Assembly: GCF_002205165.1 (NCBI RefSeq)
Contig: NZ_NIVS01000020.1
Coordinates: 434,001 to 498,000 of the forward strand
From: Stenotrophomonas maltophilia
GTDB taxonomy: Bacteria; Pseudomonadota; Gammaproteobacteria; Xanthomonadales; Xanthomonadaceae
Length of the DNA: 64,000 bases
Reading direction: 5' to 3'
Part shown: positions 20,088 to 28,427 of the stretch, piece by piece
Position numbering within the stretch: position 1 is the first letter of the stretch
Layout: each line of letters opens with the position of its first letter
The notes under the pieces: generated by a model
Database searches by the model: none
What the model was told of the DNA's origin: nothing
Seen by the model: the letters and a program-made list of their open reading frames with translations, nothing else
Position numbers and translations under genes: made by a program

Positions 20088-20609
20088 ATGGAAACGACAA
20101 CGTGCATCGGCTTCCCTGCGCAGCTGAACGCCGATGGCCGCGTCCTGGTACTCGGCTCGATGCCGGGCATTGCATCGCTGCAGGCCGCGCGGTACTACGC
20201 CCATCCGCGCAACCGTTTCTGGCCGTTGATGGGCGTGCTGTGCGGGATCGACGCGACGCTTCCTTATCCGGAACGCGTGCGTGCATTGAACGCGGCCGGT
20301 GTGGGCGTGTGGGATGTGATCGGGCAGTGCCAGCGGCGCGGCAGCCTGGATGCGTCGATCGTGCGCGGCAGTGAAGTGCCCAATGCGCTGGGTGCAGTGA
20401 TCGAGCGATTGCCTGCGCTGCGCGCGATCGCCTGCAATGGCGGCACCGCGTACCGGGCGTTCCAGCGTTTCATCCTGCCGGGGCTGGTCGGCGCGGCGCG
20501 CGAGGTCCCGGTCTGGTCGCTGCCCTCTACCAGTCCGGCCAACGCGGCCTGGCCGTTGCCCCGGCTGGTGGAGGCGTGGCAGCCGCTGGCCGAGGCCATA
20601 CGGCGCTGA
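20088..20609 (+). CDS. DNA-deoxyinosine glycosylase-like (uracil-DNA glycosylase superfamily)
   Basis: A 173-residue protein of the UDG superfamily. Motif A is LVLGSMPGIASLQAARYYAHPRNRFWPLM, seen here as GSMPG and YYAHPRNRFW pieces. Then VGVWDVIGQCQRRGSLD and a C-terminal WSLPSTSPANA motif. These match the family named DNA-deoxyinosine glycosylase, distinct from classical Ung (GQDPYH) and from UdgX in this window. The proposed role is removal of deaminated bases. The start at 20088 is preferred; an in-frame ATG at 20055 is possible. It diverges from ompW. Confidence 0.85.
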   Translation: METTTCIGFPAQLNADGRVLVLGSMPGIASLQAARYYAHPRNRFWPLMGVLCGIDATLPYPERVRALNAAGVGVWDVIGQCQRRGSLDASIVRGSEVPNALGAVIERLPALRAIACNGGTAYRAFQRFILPGLVGAAREVPVWSLPSTSPANAAWPLPRLVEAWQPLAEAIRR

Positions 20610-20743
20610 GGCGGGGACAGCAGCGGACAATACGGTACCGACTGGAAAATTCCGCTTTGCACTGTGCCAAGCCGAATCCGGCCAAAGCAGATGCCTGCAA
20701 CAGGCTGTCCCGGGACAGGGGCGCTGAAAATTCGCCAAGCTGG

Positions 20744-20772
20744 TTGGCGCTGGCGCGCGAAGCCCCCACAAT
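20744..20772 (+). promoter_or_regulatory. Candidate sigma-70 promoter of aceF
   Basis: TTGGCG (20744-20749), 17-bp spacer, CACAAT (20767-20772); both hexamers match consensus at 4-5 positions. It lies 38 bp before the aceF start. A CTGTCCCGGGACAG palindrome at 20704-20717 sits just upstream and could bind a regulator. Confidence 0.45.
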
Positions 20773-20809
20773 AGGCGATTCCCTACACCAGATTGCCGGA
20801 GTTTTCCCC

Positions 20810-22216
20810 ATGGCCGAAATCAAGGAAGCACTTGTCCCCGATATCGGTGACTACAGCGATATCCCGGTAATCGAGGTGCTGGTCGCCGTTGGAGATACCG
20901 TCAAGAAAGACCAGGGTCTGGTGACGCTGGAATCGGACAAGGCCACGATGGAAGTGCCGTCCTCGGTGGCCGGTATCGTCAAGGAAATCAAGGTCAAGAT
21001 CGGCGACAACCTCTCCGAGGGCAAGCTCGTGGCCCTGATCGAAGTCAGCGACGAGGCCGCCGCGCCGGCCGCTGCCGCTGCTGCTCCGGCCCCGGCCGCC
21101 AAGACCGAAGCGGCCGAGACCGCGACCAAGGTCGAGCCCGTCGCGACCCCGGCCGAGCCGGACAAGCTGGCCGCCCGTGATATCGAACAGTCCGCCGCCA
21201 AGCCGACCCAGCCGGCCCCGGCCGCCGCTGCCCCGTCGGGTGGCTCGCCGACCAGCCCGCCGGTCGCCTTCAACGCCGACAGCGTGCTGCCGCAGAAGGT
21301 GCCCTACGCTTCGCCGGCCGTGCGCGTGTTCGCCCGCGAGCTGGGCGTGGACCTGAACCAGTTGAGCGGTACTGAAAAGGGTGGCCGGATCACCAAGTCC
21401 GACGTGCAGAAGTTCGTCAAGTCGGCCCTGGCCGGCGGCGGCGCTGCCACCGGCGGCACCGTGGCGGCCGGTGGCGGCCTGAACCTGCTGGCCTGGCCGA
21501 AGGTCGACTTCAGCAAGTTCGGTGAGGTCGAAGTCCAGCCGCTGTCGCGCATCAAGAAGATCTCCGGCGCGAACCTGGCCCGCAACTGGGCGATGATTCC
21601 GCATGTCACCCAGTTCGAACAGGCCGACATCACCGAGCTGGAAGCACTGCGCGTGGCCCTGAACAAGGAAAACGAGAAGGCCGGCATCAAGCTGACCATG
21701 CTCGCCTTCCTGGTCAAGGCCAGCGCCGCGGCGCTGAAGAAGTTCCCGGAGTTCAACGCCTCGCTGGATGCCAGCGGCGAGAACCTGACCCTGAAGAAGT
21801 ACTTCAACATCGGCTTCGCGGCCGATACGCCGAGCGGCCTGGTCGTGCCGGTGATCCGCGATGTCGACAAGAAGGGGGTAGTGCAGATCGCGCAGGAATC
21901 CGGCGAACTGGCCAAGAAGGCCCGCGACGGCAAGCTCGGCCCGGCCGACATGAGCGGGGGCTGCTTCTCGATCAGCTCGCTGGGCGGCATCGGTGGCACC
22001 GCGTTCACCCCGATCGTCAATGCACCGGAAGTGGCCATCCTGGGCGTGTCCAAGTCGTCGATCCAGCCGGTCTGGAACGGCAAGGAATTCGCCCCGAAGC
22101 TGATGCTGCCGCTGTCGCTGAGCTATGACCACCGCGTCATCGACGGCGCGCTGGCTGCCCGCTTCACCACCTACCTCTCGCAGGTGCTGGCCGACATGCG
22201 GCGCGTCCTGCTGTGA
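20810..22216 (+). CDS. aceF: Pyruvate dehydrogenase E2, dihydrolipoamide acetyltransferase
   Basis: Forms the core of the pyruvate dehydrogenase complex and transfers acetyl from lipoyl to CoA. The 468 residues comprise one lipoyl domain (1-80, lipoylated Lys44 in ESDKAT), an Ala/Pro linker, a peripheral-subunit-binding domain (PYASPAVRVFARELGVDL), a second flexible linker and the catalytic domain ending with SYDHRVIDGALAARF, which holds the active-site His. ATG 20810 begins the lipoyl domain. aceE is not adjacent. The stop overlaps the next gene by 4 bp, and lpd follows it. Confidence 0.97.
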   Translation: MAEIKEALVPDIGDYSDIPVIEVLVAVGDTVKKDQGLVTLESDKATMEVPSSVAGIVKEIKVKIGDNLSEGKLVALIEVSDEAAAPAAAAAAPAPAAKTEAAETATKVEPVATPAEPDKLAARDIEQSAAKPTQPAPAAAAPSGGSPTSPPVAFNADSVLPQKVPYASPAVRVFARELGVDLNQLSGTEKGGRITKSDVQKFVKSALAGGGAATGGTVAAGGGLNLLAWPKVDFSKFGEVEVQPLSRIKKISGANLARNWAMIPHVTQFEQADITELEALRVALNKENEKAGIKLTMLAFLVKASAAALKKFPEFNASLDASGENLTLKKYFNIGFAADTPSGLVVPVIRDVDKKGVVQIAQESGELAKKARDGKLGPADMSGGCFSISSLGGIGGTAFTPIVNAPEVAILGVSKSSIQPVWNGKEFAPKLMLPLSLSYDHRVIDGALAARFTTYLSQVLADMRRVLL

Positions 22217-22860
22217 AGCAGGGCCTGGTCCTGGCCGGGCTGCTGATGGCGCTGCCGATGGCGCAGGCGGGCGCGCGCGAATGCGCGTCCGACCTGGGCC
22301 ATGGCTGGCCCCCGGCGGTCGGCAACTATGGCCAGGCAGTGGAAACCCTGTTCGACGGCAAGGCGCAGCCGGCGTTGTCGCTGGTCAGCCTGCCCAGCAG
22401 TGGCGTGGAAACCGGCGTAGCGTTGCTGCCCGGTCCCCAGGGCCAGGCATGGACGCTGCGCTACAGCCGGGCCGACAAGCGCGTCTACAGCTGGAACAGC
22501 GGCGCCCGCCAGGGCGGCGTGGAACTGCGGGTGGACCAGCAGCCGGACCAGTACCAGGTCAGCATCCCGGCGCCGTTGGCGCAGCGGTTGCTGCACAGCT
22601 GGCAGGCCGCGTTGGCCGCGCAGGTGCCGGCCGAGCGCAAGGCGCCGGTGCTGGACGGTGACGTGCTGTCCTTCACCGTGGCCGGCCAGCGTTACAGCGG
22701 CACCCGGCCGGAGTGCGGTGCGGGCCGGCTGATGATGAAACAGGTGGCGCTGCTGATCCAAGCCAGCGACACCAAGGAAAAGAAGCTCGACCGTCGCTGG
22801 AAAGATCTGGACGAGTCGCTCGACGAACTGCAGCAACTGCTCGGCGGCAAGGCCGTCTGA
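22213..22860 (+). CDS. Secreted hypothetical protein between aceF and lpd
   Basis: A 215-residue protein read from a GTG that overlaps the aceF stop (GTGA), so it is translationally coupled. It starts with a signal-peptide-like MKQGLVLAGLLMALPMAQAGA. The mature part has two cysteines (AREC and RPEC) and a charged, helical C terminus KEKKLDRRWKDLDESLDELQQLL. No family is recognised. A predicted exported protein between two cytosolic PDH subunits is odd; the gene may simply share the promoter. Confidence 0.8.
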   Translation: MKQGLVLAGLLMALPMAQAGARECASDLGHGWPPAVGNYGQAVETLFDGKAQPALSLVSLPSSGVETGVALLPGPQGQAWTLRYSRADKRVYSWNSGARQGGVELRVDQQPDQYQVSIPAPLAQRLLHSWQAALAAQVPAERKAPVLDGDVLSFTVAGQRYSGTRPECGAGRLMMKQVALLIQASDTKEKKLDRRWKDLDESLDELQQLLGGKAV

Positions 22861-22877
22861 GCACCAGGAGAACACGA

Positions 22878-24692
22878 ATGGCCGCAATTGAAATCAAGGT
22901 TCCCGACATCGGCGATTACAGCGGTGTCCCGGTGATCGAACTGCTGGTCGCCGTGGGTGACACGGTGAAGAAGGACCAGGGTCTGGTCACGCTGGAATCG
23001 GACAAGGCAACGCTGGAAGTGCCGTCCTCGGCCGCCGGTGTGGTCAAGGAAATCAAGGTCAAGCTCGGCGACAACCTCTCCGAAGGCGACGTCGTGCTGC
23101 TGCTGGAAGCCGAAGGCGAGGCCGCCGTGCCTGCCGCGCCGGCCAAGGCCGAAGCGCCGAAGGCCGAGGCCGCTCCGGCCAGCAAGCCGCCGGTGACCCC
23201 GTCGCACCGCGCCCCGGCCGAACCGGCCGCGCCGCAGCCGGCGCTGTCCTCGGGCAAGCCGGCCGATATCGACTGCAAGATGGTGGTGCTGGGCGCAGGC
23301 CCGGGCGGTTATACCGCCGCCTTCCGTTCGGCCGATCTGGGCGTGGATACCGTGCTGATCGAGCGTTACGCCAGCCTCGGTGGCGTCTGCCTCAACGTGG
23401 GCTGCATCCCGTCCAAGGCGCTGCTGCATGCCGCCGCGGTGATCGATGAAGTCGCCCATGCCGGTGATTTCGGCGTCGAGTTCGGCAAGCCGACCATCAC
23501 CCTGGACAAGCTGCGCGGCTACAAGGAAAAAGTGGTCACCCAGCTGACCAAGGGCCTGGCCGGCATGGCCAAGCAGCGCAAGGTGCGCACCGTACAGGGC
23601 CTGGCCAAGTTCGTCTCGGCCAACGAGCTGGAAATCGTCGGCGACGACGGCAAGACCCAGCTGCTGCGCTTCGAGCAGTGCATCATCGCCGCCGGTTCGC
23701 AGGCGGTGAAGCTGCCGAACTTCCCGTGGGACGACAAGCGCGTCATGGACTCCACCGATGCGCTGGAGCTGGCCGAAGTGCCGGGCAAGCTGCTGGTGGT
23801 CGGTGGCGGCATCATCGGCCTGGAAATGGCGACGGTGTATGCGGCGCTGGGCAGCAAGGTGACCGTGGTCGAGTTCATGGACCAGCTGATGCCGGGCGCC
23901 GACAAGGACCTGGTCAAGCCGCTGGCCGACCGCCTGAAGAAGCAGGGCGTCGAGGTCCACCTGAAGACCAAGGCGACCGACGTCAAGGCTGACAAGGCCG
24001 GCATCACCGTGTCCTTCGAAGCCGCCGTGGAAGGCGAAAAGCCGGGTCTGGAAGCAACCACCTTCGACCGCGTGCTGGTTGCCGTGGGCCGCTCGCCGAA
24101 CGGCAAGAAAATCGATGCCGAGAAGGCTGGCGTGCAGGTCACCGACCGTGGCTTCATCCCGGCTGACCGCCAGATGCGCACCAACGTGCCGCACATCTTT
24201 GCGATCGGCGACATCGTCGGCAACCCGATGCTGGCCCACAAGGCCACGCACGAGGGCAAGCTGGCCGCGGAAGTGGCCGCCGGCGAGAAGAAGGAGTGGG
24301 TGGCGCGCGTGATTCCGTCGGTGGCCTACACCAACCCGGAAATCGCGTGGGTCGGCGTGACCGAAACCGAAGCCAAGGCCAAGGGCCTGAAGGTCGGCGT
24401 GGCCAAGTTCCCGTGGGCCGCCAGCGGCCGCGCGATCGGTATCGGCCGCACCGAGGGCTTCACCAAGCTGATCTTCGACGAAGAGACCCACCGCATCATC
24501 GGTGGCGCGATCGTCGGCGTGCATGCCGGTGATCTGCTGGCCGAGATCGGCCTGGCGATCGAGATGGGCGCCGAGGCCGAGGACATCGGCCACACCATCC
24601 ACGCGCATCCGACGCTGAGCGAATCGGTGGCGATGGCCGCGGAAATCTACGACGGCACGATCACCGATCTGTACATGCCGAAGAAGAAGTAA
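22878..24692 (+). CDS. lpd: Dihydrolipoyl dehydrogenase (E3) with N-terminal lipoyl domain
   Basis: Reoxidises dihydrolipoamide with NAD for the 2-oxoacid dehydrogenase complexes. The 604-residue protein is about 130 longer than classical E3 because of an N-terminal lipoyl domain (Lys43 in ESDKAT) and an Ala/Pro/Lys linker. Then come the FAD motif VVLGAGPGGYTAAFR, the redox disulfide in GGVCLNVGCIPSK, the NAD motif VVGGGIIGLEMATVYAALG and the C-terminal HAHPTLSE active-site His. A good Shine-Dalgarno sequence (CAGGAG) precedes ATG 22878. Lipoyl-E3 fusions are known in Neisseria and xanthomonads. Confidence 0.97.
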   Translation: MAAIEIKVPDIGDYSGVPVIELLVAVGDTVKKDQGLVTLESDKATLEVPSSAAGVVKEIKVKLGDNLSEGDVVLLLEAEGEAAVPAAPAKAEAPKAEAAPASKPPVTPSHRAPAEPAAPQPALSSGKPADIDCKMVVLGAGPGGYTAAFRSADLGVDTVLIERYASLGGVCLNVGCIPSKALLHAAAVIDEVAHAGDFGVEFGKPTITLDKLRGYKEKVVTQLTKGLAGMAKQRKVRTVQGLAKFVSANELEIVGDDGKTQLLRFEQCIIAAGSQAVKLPNFPWDDKRVMDSTDALELAEVPGKLLVVGGGIIGLEMATVYAALGSKVTVVEFMDQLMPGADKDLVKPLADRLKKQGVEVHLKTKATDVKADKAGITVSFEAAVEGEKPGLEATTFDRVLVAVGRSPNGKKIDAEKAGVQVTDRGFIPADRQMRTNVPHIFAIGDIVGNPMLAHKATHEGKLAAEVAAGEKKEWVARVIPSVAYTNPEIAWVGVTETEAKAKGLKVGVAKFPWAASGRAIGIGRTEGFTKLIFDEETHRIIGGAIVGVHAGDLLAEIGLAIEMGAEAEDIGHTIHAHPTLSESVAMAAEIYDGTITDLYMPKKK

Positions 24693-24731
24693 TCGGCGGT
24701 CACCATCATTGATGGTGACTCCGGTTCAACG

Positions 24732-24760
24732 AAAAACCCCGGCGAAAGCCGGGGTTTTTT
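24732..24760 (+). terminator. Intrinsic terminator of the aceF-lpd operon
   Basis: Stem CCCCGGC-GAAA-GCCGGGG (24737-24754) with A5 before and T6 after (24755-24760). A further palindrome, GTCACCATCA-T-TGATGGTGAC, lies at 24699-24719. Confidence 0.9.
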
Positions 24761-24857
24761 GTTGCCCTGCCGCGGGCCGTGGCCGCGGGACATTCGCACG
24801 ACAGGGTATCCGTGCCCGCCACTCGACTACCGCGCCGTTGTCGCACCAGAACAAAGC

Positions 24858-24894
24858 AAAAAAACGCGGCCCCCGGGTGTCCCGGAGGCCGCGC
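24858..24894 (-). terminator. Intrinsic terminator of the outer-membrane protein gene
   Basis: GC-rich stem CGCGGCC/GGCCGCG with a CCCGGG inner part (24865-24893). The plus-strand A-run 24858-24864 becomes the U-run of the minus-strand transcript. Confidence 0.85.
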
Positions 24895-24918
24895 TTGGAG
24901 AGCGGTGTTGCGAAGGGC

Positions 24919-25737
24919 TTAGAAGACGAAGCTGACGCCTGCCACCGGACCCTTGAACTCCTGCTTCAGACCGATCGTGCCATCGCTGCCGGTCTGGTCC
25001 ACGTCCAGCTTGAACCAGTCGTAGCCGGCGAACACGCCGAAGTTCTTGGTGAAGCGGTAATCCACGATCGCATTGGCACGGCTCAGATCGCCGTCGTAAT
25101 CGTCGAAGTTGCCCCACTTGGTGTTCAGGTACTGGCCCTGGAAGGTGATCATCCACTTCTCGGACGGGGTGAAGCTCAGGCGCGCACCGACCACCGGCGC
25201 GACACCGTCGGCCTTCTCGTCCAGGAACTCGCCCTGGTACAGATCACCGACGTCCGCGTAAGCCTTGGTGCTGACCTTGGCGTATTCGGCACCCAACTGC
25301 AGGCCGAGGTCGAACTTGTCGGTGTCCACCACCGAGTAGTCGTACACCAGGCTGGCGACCTGGTACTTCAGCTCACCCTTGATGAAGCTGCCGGCCGGCA
25401 CGTTGGTATCGCCGAAGCTCACGCCCTGATCCAGGGTCTCGCGGCGATCCTTGTCGTACTTGAAGTAGTTGAACAGCAGGCGCTGGCGGTTGCTGATACG
25501 GAACATGCCGTCCACGCGCGGCTCCCATTCCTTGCCACCGAGGCCGAAATCTTCGGAGAAGCCCACATCCTGGCCAGCGATGTTGGTATTGCCACGGATC
25601 GTGTTGTCCGAATCGATCTGCATCGCACCCAGACGCAGGGCGAAGCGGTCATCGCCTTCGGCAGCGTGGGACGGAGCGGCATAGGAAAGTGCGGCCAGAG
25701 CGACTGGCACGGCAAGCAGGGAGAGCATCGGGCGCAT
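24919..25737 (-). CDS. Outer-membrane beta-barrel protein of unknown role
   Basis: A 272-residue exported protein: signal peptide MRPMLSLLAVPVALAALSYAAPSHAA, then alternating strands throughout (for example RQRLLFNYFKYDK, LVYDYSVVDTDKFDLGLQLGAEY, MITFQGQYLNT) and a terminal GVSFVF typical of barrels assembled by BamA. No specific porin or enzyme family is recognised. The start at 25737 (an internal ATG at 25728 is possible) is preferred over a long open upstream extension that lacks a signal peptide. Single-gene unit with its own terminator. Confidence 0.82.
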   Translation of the reverse strand: MRPMLSLLAVPVALAALSYAAPSHAAEGDDRFALRLGAMQIDSDNTIRGNTNIAGQDVGFSEDFGLGGKEWEPRVDGMFRISNRQRLLFNYFKYDKDRRETLDQGVSFGDTNVPAGSFIKGELKYQVASLVYDYSVVDTDKFDLGLQLGAEYAKVSTKAYADVGDLYQGEFLDEKADGVAPVVGARLSFTPSEKWMITFQGQYLNTKWGNFDDYDGDLSRANAIVDYRFTKNFGVFAGYDWFKLDVDQTGSDGTIGLKQEFKGPVAGVSFVF

Positions 25738-25944
25738 CGGGGGTCCTTGCGGTGGTTCTGGTGATGTGCCGTCACATTGCCCACTGCGACGTCCACCATT
25801 CGTGAAGGTATGGTGGACGCTGTGTGTACCGTTCATGCGTGCCGAGGCGCCGCAGGTCCGCTCGCTGGCCGTTTCAGGGTGCAGACCCCGTTCACGACCA
25901 GCCGCCCCGTCTGCGGCGGTTCGCCCGGTCGCCGCGGCGCCAGG

Positions 25945-25984
25945 AAAAAGAGGGTGGCCCCGGAGAGGGCTTCGGGGCCACCCT
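25945..25984 (-). terminator. Orphan intrinsic terminator, minus strand
   Basis: Perfect 12-bp stem AGGGTGGCCCCG / CGGGGCCACCCT (25951-25962, 25973-25984) with A5 at 25945-25949, which gives a U-run on the minus strand. No protein-coding gene ends here. It is about 210 bp upstream of the outer-membrane protein start and points the same way. Confidence 0.75.
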
Positions 25985-26200
25985 GTACTGGCCTGCGCGT
26001 GGGACGCCGACGAGGATTCAACGGCAGGCTGATGGATCTGACCGGGTGGTGCGACCAAAGTTCAATCTGCTGCACTGCCGCATCGGGCGTCCCTTTGCGC
26101 AGTGGGATTGGCCCGGTGGTGGAACAGGTTCTTAAAAGCCCCCAACGGCGGGCTTACATCCGGGATGAACAGGCAGCGGTTGTCTCTCAAATTGTCCCAT
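25985..26200 (-). ncRNA. Candidate small RNA ending at the orphan terminator
   Basis: The region between the strong minus-strand terminator and the atp promoter holds no convincing protein gene on either strand. A transcript of 100-220 nt is the simplest reason for the terminator. A second, weaker hairpin with a short U-run on the minus strand, AAGCCC...GGGCTT (26136-26155), lies inside. No minus-strand promoter could be identified with confidence, and the sequence was not recognised as 6S, RNase P, SRP or tmRNA. Confidence 0.25.
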
Positions 26201-26209
26201 TGCTATAAT
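26180..26209 (+). promoter_or_regulatory. Sigma-70 promoter of the ATP synthase operon
   Basis: TTGTCT (26180-26185), 18-bp spacer and a perfect TATAAT (26204-26209), about 55 bp before atpI. It is the only consensus -10 upstream of the operon. Confidence 0.7.
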
Positions 26210-26263
26210 TTGGCGGCTCGACGAGGCGGTTGCTTGCGGCCTCGGCCTTTCCTACTCACAACC

Positions 26264-26647
26264 ATGCAGGACATTCACGTGCTGAACTCCGTTGACGCGG
26301 GTCGGCGACTGATGCTGCGCGCAGCGGTTTACCCGCTGGCTGCAGTGGCTGTCCTGGCTCTTGCCCTGCTGCTGTGGGGAGGCCCGAAGGCCGCTCTGGG
26401 GGCGCTGCTCTCCGGTGTGGCGGTTTCTGCTGCCGGCTGGGTCGCCGCGCGGATGGCGCTGGGCGGCGGGGTTCAGGCGGCAGGCTCGGCGATGACCCGC
26501 CTGATCCTGGCGGTGGTGGCAAAGTGGGTGCTCGTATTCGGCGTCCTGATGGTGGGGTTCCTGGTCTTCAAGCTGCCTGCACTGGCGCTGCTGGCCGGTA
26601 TCGCCGTCGGATTGATGTTCCAGGTCCTGGCTCTGGCCAGGCGCTGA
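26264..26647 (+). CDS. atpI: ATP synthase operon protein I
   Basis: A 127-residue membrane protein with four hydrophobic segments at the head of the F-ATPase operon. In studied bacteria AtpI assists assembly of the c-ring. Sequence is poorly conserved in this family, so the call rests on size, four-helix layout and position directly before atpB (31 bp). The ATG at 26264 (MQDIHVLNSV) is the first in-frame start downstream of the promoter. Confidence 0.88.
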   Translation: MQDIHVLNSVDAGRRLMLRAAVYPLAAVAVLALALLLWGGPKAALGALLSGVAVSAAGWVAARMALGGGVQAAGSAMTRLILAVVAKWVLVFGVLMVGFLVFKLPALALLAGIAVGLMFQVLALARR

Positions 26648-26678
26648 TCCAATTTATTTAACTCAAGGTTCCGGACAC

Positions 26679-27473
26679 ATGGCAGGCGAGGCGCTGACAC
26701 CCACCTCCTACATCCAACATCACCTGCACAACCTGACGTTCCATATGCAGGAAGGTGGTTTCTGGGCAATTCACGTCGACACCATCGTGACTTCGGTCCT
26801 GATGGGGTTGTTGATGGTGTTTGGCTTCTGGATGGCAACCCGCAAGGCGACGGCCGGCGTCCCGGGCAAGTGGCAGGCGTTCGTCGAGATCTGCCTGGAG
26901 TTCGTTGACCGCCAGGCCAAGGACACCTACCACGGCACCAGCAAGCTGGTGACCCCGATCGCGATCACCCTGTTCTTCTGGATCCTCATGATGAATCTCA
27001 TCAAGATGATCCCGGCCGACTTCATCGCCAAGCCGCTCGAGCTGCTCGGCGTGCCGTACTGGAAGCCGGTTCCCACCGCCGACGTCAATGCCACCCTGGG
27101 CATGTCGATCAGCGTGTTCTTCCTGATGCTGTTCTTCGCGCTGCGCTCCAAGGGCCTGGGTGGTTTCACCAAGGAATTCCTGACGGCGCCGTTCGGCAAG
27201 TGGATGCTCCCGTTCAACCTGATCCTCAACATCGTCGAGTGGCTGAGCAAGCCGATTTCGCTGGCGATGCGACTGTTCGGCAACATGTTCGGCGGTGAGA
27301 TCGTCTTCCTGCTGATCTGGGTGCTGGGCGGTGCGGGTATCGCCGGCGCCATCGCAGGCGGTGCATTCGGCCTGGGCTGGATGCTGTTCCACCTGCTGGT
27401 GATTCCGCTGCAGGCGTTCATCTTCATGATGTTGTCCATCGTGTACCTGAGCCTGTCGGAAGACGCTCACTGA
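26679..27473 (+). CDS. atpB: F-ATPase F0 subunit a
   Basis: Stator channel subunit that passes protons to the c-ring. 264 residues with five to six membrane helices. The essential arginine lies in SLAMRLFGNMFGGE and the C-terminal helix reads IFMMLSIVYLSLSEDAH, both conserved. It follows atpI and precedes atpE by 66 bp, in the standard order. Confidence 0.97.
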   Translation: MAGEALTPTSYIQHHLHNLTFHMQEGGFWAIHVDTIVTSVLMGLLMVFGFWMATRKATAGVPGKWQAFVEICLEFVDRQAKDTYHGTSKLVTPIAITLFFWILMMNLIKMIPADFIAKPLELLGVPYWKPVPTADVNATLGMSISVFFLMLFFALRSKGLGGFTKEFLTAPFGKWMLPFNLILNIVEWLSKPISLAMRLFGNMFGGEIVFLLIWVLGGAGIAGAIAGGAFGLGWMLFHLLVIPLQAFIFMMLSIVYLSLSEDAH

Positions 27474-27539
27474 GTTTCGCTTCACCCTTCATCCGTTTGT
27501 TTCTAAACCCTTAGCTATTCAAAGTTCCAGGAGAAAACC

Positions 27540-27842
27540 ATGTACTTCGCCGTCCTGACCAACCTCGCCCAAGTCCAGAGCTCCACCGTCCTCGCCGTCG
27601 GCATCATGATCGGCCTGGCCGCGCTGGGTGCAGGTCTCGGTCTGGCCATCATGTCCGGTAAGTTCCTGGAATCGGCCGCGCGCCAGCCGGAACTGATTCC
27701 GGTGCTGCAGGTCCGCATGTTCATCACCGCCGGCCTGATCGATGCCGCGTTCATCATCTCGGTCGCCGTTGGCCTGCTGCTGGCCTTCGCCAACCCGACC
27801 ATCGGCGAGTTCGTTGCACGTCTGCCGGCCGTTGCAGGCTGA
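27540..27842 (+). CDS. atpE: F-ATPase F0 subunit c
   Basis: Forms the rotating c-ring. 100 residues: two membrane helices joined by the polar loop [10 protein letters not shown], with the proton-carrying carboxylate Asp68 in GLIDAAF. The glycine-rich helix 1 ([16 protein letters not shown]) is typical. It is about 20 residues longer than the E. coli subunit, with extra residues at both ends ([13 protein letters not shown] and [16 protein letters not shown]). An AGGAG ribosome-binding site lies 7 bp upstream, as expected for a highly translated subunit. Confidence 0.97.
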   Translation: MYFAVLTNLAQVQSSTVLAVGIMIGLAALGAGLGLAIMSGKFLESAARQPELIPVLQVRMFITAGLIDAAFIISVAVGLLLAFANPTIGEFVARLPAVAG

Positions 27843-27859
27843 TCCAGCGAAAGCGAAAC

Positions 27860-27921
27860 GATCAGGCGCCTTGTGCGCCTGATCGCGGATGAAGGACGGC
27901 TGCGCCGCTTCGGGCGGCGCA
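27860..27921 (+). other. Two stem-loops between atpE and atpF
   Basis: GATCAGGCGC-CTTGT-GCGCCTGATC (27860-27884) and TGCGCCGC-TTCGG-GCGGCGCA (27901-27921), without U-runs. They are well placed to protect the atpE mRNA from 3' decay and so raise subunit c over the downstream subunits. Confidence 0.6.
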
Positions 27922-27953
27922 ACCACCCCATCACCCCAGATTGAGCGAACCCC

Positions 27954-28424
27954 ATGGATATCGGTTTTACCCTCGTTGCCCAGGCACTGGCGTTTGCCGG
28001 ACTGATCTGGATCATCGCGACCAAGATCTGGCCGCCGTTGATGAACGCGATCGAAGAGCGTCAGCAGAAGATCGCTGAAGGCCTTGCCGCTGCCGACCGC
28101 AGCCAGAAAGATCTGGCCCAGGCCCAGGAAAAGGTCAACGATGCACTGAAGGATGCGCGCACCAAGGCCAACGAGATCATCGATCAGGCCCATGCACGCG
28201 CCAACCAGATCGTTGATGCCGCCAAGAATGAAGCCATCGTCGAAGCCAACCGCCAGAAAGATCTGGCCTACGCCGAGATCGACGCTGCCGCCAACCGTGC
28301 CCGTGAAGATCTGCGCAAGCAGGTGTCCGCGCTGGCCGTAAGCGGTGCCGAAAAGCTGCTCAAGCGCGAAATCGACGCCAACGCCCACAAGGCGCTGCTC
28401 GACGAGCTGGCCTCGGAGATCTGA
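27954..28424 (+). CDS. atpF: F-ATPase F0 subunit b
   Basis: Peripheral stalk subunit, 156 residues: one N-terminal membrane helix ([23 protein letters not shown]) and a long charged coiled coil with heptad Ala/Glu/Lys/Arg pattern ([20 protein letters not shown]), as in E. coli b (156 residues). ATG 27954. It ends 3 bp before atpH. Confidence 0.97.
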   Translation: MDIGFTLVAQALAFAGLIWIIATKIWPPLMNAIEERQQKIAEGLAAADRSQKDLAQAQEKVNDALKDARTKANEIIDQAHARANQIVDAAKNEAIVEANRQKDLAYAEIDAAANRAREDLRKQVSALAVSGAEKLLKREIDANAHKALLDELASEI

Positions 28425-28427
28425 TCG

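Noticed and set aside
25833-26075. 80-codon minus-strand frame upstream of the outer-membrane protein
   Set aside because: It runs straight through the strong terminator at 25945-25984, has no ribosome-binding site and no recognisable domain.
25985-26200. Identification of the candidate small RNA as 6S RNA
   Set aside because: A GGGCCAATCCC stretch on the minus strand recalls 6S RNA, but no long closing stem or central bubble could be drawn and the usual neighbour gene is missing.
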